A stretch of 52,315 nt of DNA from NCBI GenBank assembly GCA_964507325.1, contig CAZDQL010000041.1, forward strand, positions 1 to 52,315. Reading direction: 5' to 3'. The notes below the pieces were generated by a model. The model was not told the origin of the DNA, searched no databases, and was given only the letters and a program-made list of their open reading frames with translations. Positions 48,657-52,315 of this stretch are shown here, in pieces (the first letter of the stretch is position 1; the number at the start of each line of letters is the position of its first letter). A program made the translations under genes and the position numbers. This stretch comes from CAZDQL01 sp964507325. Its GTDB lineage: Bacteria > Planctomycetota > UBA1135 > GCA-002686595.

Positions 48657-50393
48657 CTACCGGCGCTCCAGATGCTCGTGCAGCACGCGCTTGATCTTCT
48701 GCAGCTCCTCCTGCAACTCCTGGACGCGCTGCTTCAGCCGGTGGAGATCCTCCTCGCGGGCGCGTTCGGCCTGCTCCTCGTGCTCGCCCTCGCGCCCTCC
48801 CTCGCGCTCGGCGTAGTAGTGGGCCAGGGCGGCACAGCCGCGCGCGCGCAGACCCAGGTCCCAGTCGGCGTACAGCTCGGTGGCGAGCTCGAGCAGGTCG
48901 ATGGTCGTCTCCATCGACAGGCCCTCGAAGGCCCGGCCGATCTCCACGTCGCTCGCGCCTCCCTGCTGCAGTTCCGCGACGTGGATGAAGCGCTCCATCA
49001 CCCCGGCCTTCTCCTTGCGCCCGGCTTCCGCCAGCGCGCCACGGGCCCAGCGCAGGATCTCGATCCGCGCCTCCAGGTGCTCGATCCCCTGGATGACCTG
49101 CAGCTCGCGGTCCTCGGCCTCACGGGACTCCTCCCCCTCGCCGCGCTCCTCGCGCAGGTGCTGCGCGTAGTACTCGGCGAGTTGACCGCAGGCCCGCGCC
49201 CGCTCCCGGTTGCCCCACTCGCCGTACTGATGGGCCGCCCACTGCAGCCCCTCGATCAGGTTGCCCTTGCTGGGGAGCTTCTGAACCGCTTGGGCGATCT
49301 TCTCCTCGTTCGCCCCTGAAACCACCAATTCGCCGTAGTGGATGGCGCGGTTCAGGAAGCCCGCGTTCTTCTCATCGCCCATCTCGGCGAACGCGTCCCG
49401 GGCGAAGCGGAGGATCTCGATGCGCCGTCCCAACGCTTCCAAATCGCCGGTCACCTCGCGCTCTCGTCGCTCTTGCCGGCGCTGCCAGTGCTCCTTCAGT
49501 GTCGCCGCCAGCTCGCCGGTGAAGGCGGCCTCCTCTTCGTGGCCCCACTCGGCCCAGAGCTGTGACGCCCAGTGCATCAGCTCGACCTTCGCGCCCAGCT
49601 CGGGCGCCTTCTGGATGTACTGGCGCGCTTCCTCGTCGCGGCGCCCCTCGAGCTGCATCTCGAGCGCGCGGTACGCGTGCTTGCAGAGGTCGCCGGCGTC
49701 GGGGCGATCCGCTTCGCGGCAAGCCTTCTCGGCGAGGCGGAAGCCCTTGACCATGCGCGTGGCCAGCTCGCGCTCCTGGTTCTGGCCACCTTCGCGCTCG
49801 CGCTGCGCCTCGCGCTCGCGGCCACCCTCGGTGCGCCGGGCGTAGACCTGGGCCAGCTCAGCGGTGAGTCCCGCCTGCTCCGCATGGCCCCACTCGGCCC
49901 AGAGGCCCGAGGCGTGTTTCAGGAGCTTGCCCAACTCCTCGCGCCTGGGCGCCTGCTCGTAGATGTGCTGAGCTTCCTCGCCGCGGTGCCCGGCGAGCCG
50001 GAGCTCGTGGGCGTGCATCGCCAGCTCGATCCGCTCCGCGGCCTCCTGCTTGTTGCTCTCTCGGAACGCGTCGTGCGCGAGCGCGAGGATCTCCAGCTGG
50101 CGCTGCGCCTCCTGACGCTCCGTTCTCGCGCCTTCGCGCTCGCGGCCGGCGCGTGCCTTCTGCGCCGCCCGGCGCTCGTCACGCGCCTCGTCGGCGATGC
50201 GGGCCAGCATCGCAAGCGCTTCCTCGCGTCCGAGCTCCTCGAGCGCGACCATTCCCATCTCGAGGTGATGGATGAGCTCTTCGTAGGCACCGTCCTCGCG
50301 AAAGTCGCGCTGACGCTCCCGCTGGGCCGAGGCGCACGACGGCAGCACGAGTAAGAGCACCATCCCCACCAAGCACGCCGTGATCGTTCGCAT
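48657..50393 (-). CDS. Lipoprotein with four ~90-residue helical repeats
   Basis: 578 residues; AAGGGGA precedes the ATG at 50393. The signal ends LLLVLPSC (Cys20). Four similar helical units are visible at about 97-187, 213-301, 322-413 and 441-530. Each starts with a helix such as RRIEILRFARDAFAEMGD, passes an Ala/His-rich segment (FLNRAIHYGELVVSG), and ends with the landmark LWAEWGHAEQA, LWAEWGHEEEA, QYGEWGNRERA or LYADWDLGLRA followed by A-x-x-A-x-x-Y. Units are joined by Arg/Glu-rich linkers. The C-terminus (549-573) has heptad Leu spacing for a coiled coil (LHRLKQRVQELQEELQKI). I do not recognise the family. It resembles an alpha-solenoid or TPR-like scaffold. Likely periplasmic, protein-binding; no enzyme motif seen. 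Confidence 0.82.
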   Translation of the reverse strand: MRTITACLVGMVLLLVLPSCASAQRERQRDFREDGAYEELIHHLEMGMVALEELGREEALAMLARIADEARDERRAAQKARAGREREGARTERQEAQRQLEILALAHDAFRESNKQEAAERIELAMHAHELRLAGHRGEEAQHIYEQAPRREELGKLLKHASGLWAEWGHAEQAGLTAELAQVYARRTEGGREREAQREREGGQNQERELATRMVKGFRLAEKACREADRPDAGDLCKHAYRALEMQLEGRRDEEARQYIQKAPELGAKVELMHWASQLWAEWGHEEEAAFTGELAATLKEHWQRRQERREREVTGDLEALGRRIEILRFARDAFAEMGDEKNAGFLNRAIHYGELVVSGANEEKIAQAVQKLPSKGNLIEGLQWAAHQYGEWGNRERARACGQLAEYYAQHLREERGEGEESREAEDRELQVIQGIEHLEARIEILRWARGALAEAGRKEKAGVMERFIHVAELQQGGASDVEIGRAFEGLSMETTIDLLELATELYADWDLGLRARGCAALAHYYAEREGGREGEHEEQAERAREEDLHRLKQRVQELQEELQKIKRVLHEHLERR

Positions 50394-50441
50394 CGTCGTT
50401 TCCCCTTGCCCCTCAGGGCTCTGGATCCCGTGCCGGTCTGT

Positions 50442-50480
50442 CAGCGCAGTGTTCGGCCGGTGAGGCCGATCGAGGCGCTG
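50442..50480. promoter_or_regulatory. Symmetric inverted repeat in a divergent promoter region
   Basis: CAGCGC (50442-50447) pairs with GCGCTG (50475-50480), and CGGCC (50454-50458) with GGCCG (50464-50468), separated on each side by exactly six bases. It lies 49 bases upstream of the repeat-lipoprotein start and 149 bases upstream of the HEALH gene. Could be an operator or leader structure. Confidence 0.4.
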
Positions 50481-50628
50481 ATCTGGATCGGTGCATGGTA
50501 GCCCGCATTCCCGAAACCCGCACCCGCCCGCGCAGCCTCGTCGCCTGCTCGCCAGGGGGTGAACGCCAGGCGCGGATTCCTCCGGTTCACTGGCACCTCG
50601 TCGCGCTCCTGCTGGTACCCATGTGTTC

Positions 50629-51657
50629 ATGAGACCCCTCCTCATCCTCCTCCTCGCGCTCGGCGCCGCCCTCCACCTTTCCGCACAGGAGCCGGCCAGG
50701 CAGGCCTCACGCTTCGGCTTCCGGCTCTCGCCGATCGTCGACCTGTGGTACGAGCTGCGCACCCTCGCCGAGGGCGAGTCCCTCGCGAGCGAGGAGGCCG
50801 GGGCGCTGCGGGCGGCGATCGAGGCCGCACGCGCGCTCGACGAGGTCCTGGGCAGTCCCATCGCCTGGGGTCTCGTGGAAGGTCGCATCGCCGGGTGCGC
50901 GACGGGCGACGAGCTCCTCCAGGCCATGCTCATGCTTCCTCCTGAATTCCAGCTCCGCGGTCCCGATGGGGCGCGACGGAGCATCCCCTTGCGTGCGCAG
51001 GCCCAGGCCCTCGCCGAACAGGTGGTCCAGCTCGAGGAGACGTGGCTCCGAGAGTCGTGGCCCCAACGCAAGGTGCTCCTGGAGAAGCAGCGCGCTCACC
51101 TGGACGAGCTCCTCGCCGACGGCAAGGAGACGGCGATCTGGGCGCGGATCGAGGAGCTCCTGGGCCTGGCCCCGCCCGACACGCCGGTCCCCGTACAGCT
51201 CGTGGTGCGCTCGCCGTGGCCCGGCGCCGTGACCCACCGCGCACCGGGGGGCGCGGCGTGCTTCGTCGCGGTCGAGAGCCGCCGGGGGGCGGCCTTGGCC
51301 GAGGTGGTGGTGCACGAAGCCCTGCACGCGGTCGAGGTCATGCAACCCGAGGGGGCCACCTGCCTCTTCGACGCCCAGCGCGAGGCCTTCCGCAAGGCGC
51401 AGCTCTCACCGCGGGACCGCAGGACGCGCGACGCCCTGCACGCCTACGTGTTCCTCGCCGCCGCGGAGGCCGTGCGGACGGCTCTCGACCCGGAGCACGT
51501 CGACTACGGAATCACCGCCGGCGTCTACGAGCGAATGGGCGCGCCGGCCGGGATCGTGCGTGCCGCCTGGACCTCCTACGTGCAGGGCCAGCTCGACGCG
51601 GACGCACTCGTAGCACGAGTCGCGGAGGGACTCGCACGATCGGGGGGCGAAGACTGA
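50629..51657 (+). CDS. Secreted putative zinc metallopeptidase (HEALH motif)
   Basis: 342 residues. The ATG at 50629 opens a signal peptide (MRPLLILLLALGAALHLSAQ); a GTG two codons earlier is possible. The first half is helical (WYELRTLAEGESLASEEAGA, LLEKQRAHLDELLADGKE). Near residue 195 strands appear (VPVQLVVRSPWPGAV), then AEVVVHEALHAVEVM with His229, Glu230 and His233, the H-E-x-x-H zinc site of gluzincin/metzincin-like peptidases. The third ligand is not obvious; a Glu or His further on (for example in LDPEHVDYG) is possible. No named family is recognised. It would act outside the cytoplasm. The VOC gene follows after 66 bases on the same strand, so co-transcription is likely. Motif certain, activity inferred. 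Confidence 0.75.
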   Translation: MRPLLILLLALGAALHLSAQEPARQASRFGFRLSPIVDLWYELRTLAEGESLASEEAGALRAAIEAARALDEVLGSPIAWGLVEGRIAGCATGDELLQAMLMLPPEFQLRGPDGARRSIPLRAQAQALAEQVVQLEETWLRESWPQRKVLLEKQRAHLDELLADGKETAIWARIEELLGLAPPDTPVPVQLVVRSPWPGAVTHRAPGGAACFVAVESRRGAALAEVVVHEALHAVEVMQPEGATCLFDAQREAFRKAQLSPRDRRTRDALHAYVFLAAAEAVRTALDPEHVDYGITAGVYERMGAPAGIVRAAWTSYVQGQLDADALVARVAEGLARSGGED

Positions 51658-51723
51658 GAGGAGGGCGCCGAGGGCCCGCACGACCGGCGCTATCATGCGT
51701 GCCTCAACGCTCCCCAGCTTCTC

Positions 51724-52296
51724 ATGACCCGCTATCAAGGCATCAACCATCTGGCGCTCGCCACCGGCGATCTCGACGGGACGATCCGCTTCTGGCGCGA
51801 CCTCCTCGGCATGCGCATGGTCGCCCGGCTCGGCCGGCCTGGGTATCGCCACTACTTCTTCGAGATCTGCGAGCGAGACCTGATCGCCTTCTTCGAATGG
51901 CCCGGCGTGGAGCCGCTCTCCGAGCACGACCACGGTGCGGCACGCCGCGGGCCGGTCGGCTTCGACCACGTCGCCATCGGGGTGACCGAGAGCGCGGAGC
52001 TCTGGGCGATCAAGGACCGCTTGGAGGCGGCGGGCTTCTGGACCTCGGAGGTGGTCGACCACGGCTTCGTCCAGTCGATCTACACCTTCGACCCCAACAA
52101 CATCCCGGTCGAATTCTGCTGGGACGTTCCGGACTTCGACCTGCGCACGAAGCCGCTGATGGTCGATCGCGAGCCGTCGGAGGTCGCACAGGAGGGACCG
52201 GAGCCGCAGGCTGGAAGGTGGCCGGAGGTGGAGAGCCCAACGGCGCCGGAGGAGTTCCGCGTCTACCCGGGCCTCGGCAGCGAGCTCGCGCCCTGA
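51724..52296 (+). CDS. VOC-fold (glyoxalase/dioxygenase-superfamily) protein
   Basis: 190 residues, no signal peptide, so cytosolic, unlike nearly all its neighbours. Two beta-alpha-beta-beta-beta modules are visible: YQGINHLALATGDLDGTIRFW to YFFEICERDLIAFFEW (about 4-60), and GFDHVAIGVTESAELWAIKD to YTFDPNNIPVEFCWDV (about 78-138). Candidate metal ligands are His9, a Glu in the YFFEI/FFEW strands, the His of FDHVAIGV and the Glu of IPVEF, the usual His/Glu arrangement. Members include glyoxalase I, epimerases, extradiol dioxygenases and resistance proteins; the phrase DPNNIPVEF is common in uncharacterised lyase-like members. The last about 50 residues are polar and disordered-looking. Reaction unknown. 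It ends 19 bases before the window edge. Confidence 0.88.
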   Translation: MTRYQGINHLALATGDLDGTIRFWRDLLGMRMVARLGRPGYRHYFFEICERDLIAFFEWPGVEPLSEHDHGAARRGPVGFDHVAIGVTESAELWAIKDRLEAAGFWTSEVVDHGFVQSIYTFDPNNIPVEFCWDVPDFDLRTKPLMVDREPSEVAQEGPEPQAGRWPEVESPTAPEEFRVYPGLGSELAP

Positions 52297-52315
52297 GAAG
52301 GGGGGGGGCGCAGGC

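Noticed and set aside
50394..51071. Upstream extension of the helical repeat lipoprotein
   Set aside because: The open frame continues through the divergent HEALH gene, but a lipoprotein signal and ribosome site mark the start at 50393.

Overview
This 52.3 kb stretch is GC-rich and gene-dense. It looks like chromosomal DNA of a member of the Planctomycetota. That placement is an inference from the gene mix: formylglycine-type sulfatases, a LamG protein, a Tat-exported Gfo/Idh/MocA oxidoreductase, a di-haem protein resembling the hydrazine synthase alpha subunit, PQQ-type and Asp-box beta-propellers, and a C-terminal domain I associate with this phylum. There are 22 intact protein genes, one gene cut by the left edge and one broken integrase gene. 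I see no rRNA, tRNA, CRISPR array, complete insertion sequence, transporter or transcriptional regulator.

Layout. 1-2.4 kb: a pectate-lyase-like beta-helix protein running off the left edge, then a decayed integrase and empty DNA. 2.4-6.9 kb: a secreted Asp-box propeller, a structured intergenic region, a 69-residue membrane protein and a secreted alpha/alpha-toroid protein. 7.2-14.8 kb (+ strand): a tandem sialate O-acetylesterase-like protein, a sulfatase fused to a sialidase-like propeller, and a lipoprotein sulfatase. 14.9-18.4 kb: a LamG protein (-) and a PQQ-type propeller (+). 18.6-25.6 kb (+): an S9 peptidase, a glycosidase-like protein with a malectin domain, and a sulfatase-like TPR lipoprotein. 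25.7-29.7 kb (-): a Tat oxidoreductase coupled to a HEAT-repeat protein. 29.9-31.9 kb (+): an S41 peptidase. 31.9-46.6 kb (-): a GH20-like lipoprotein, a second S9 peptidase, a GH43-like lipoprotein, an 1806-residue GH106-like enzyme and the di-haem protein; the last three form one operon. 46.8-52.3 kb: a secreted propeller with a shared C-terminal domain, a four-repeat helical lipoprotein, a HEALH-motif protein and a VOC-fold protein.

Nearly every product carries a Sec, lipoprotein or Tat signal; the VOC protein is the clear cytosolic exception. The region reads as an extracytoplasmic toolkit for taking apart decorated glycans: esterase, sulfatases, sialidase-like, hexosaminidase-like, rhamnosidase-like and GH43-like enzymes, together with peptidases for the protein part. 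The most unusual items are the sulfatase-sialidase fusion beside the esterase, and the di-haem protein with a carbohydrate-binding-like N-terminus in an operon with two glycosidases. Several enzymes lack a textbook catalytic residue (second esterase module, S9 peptidase, GH20, TPR-sulfatase). Intergenic regions contain clear inverted repeats, including a 75-base nested structure at 4690-4764. All assignments come from reading motifs by eye; no database search was run.
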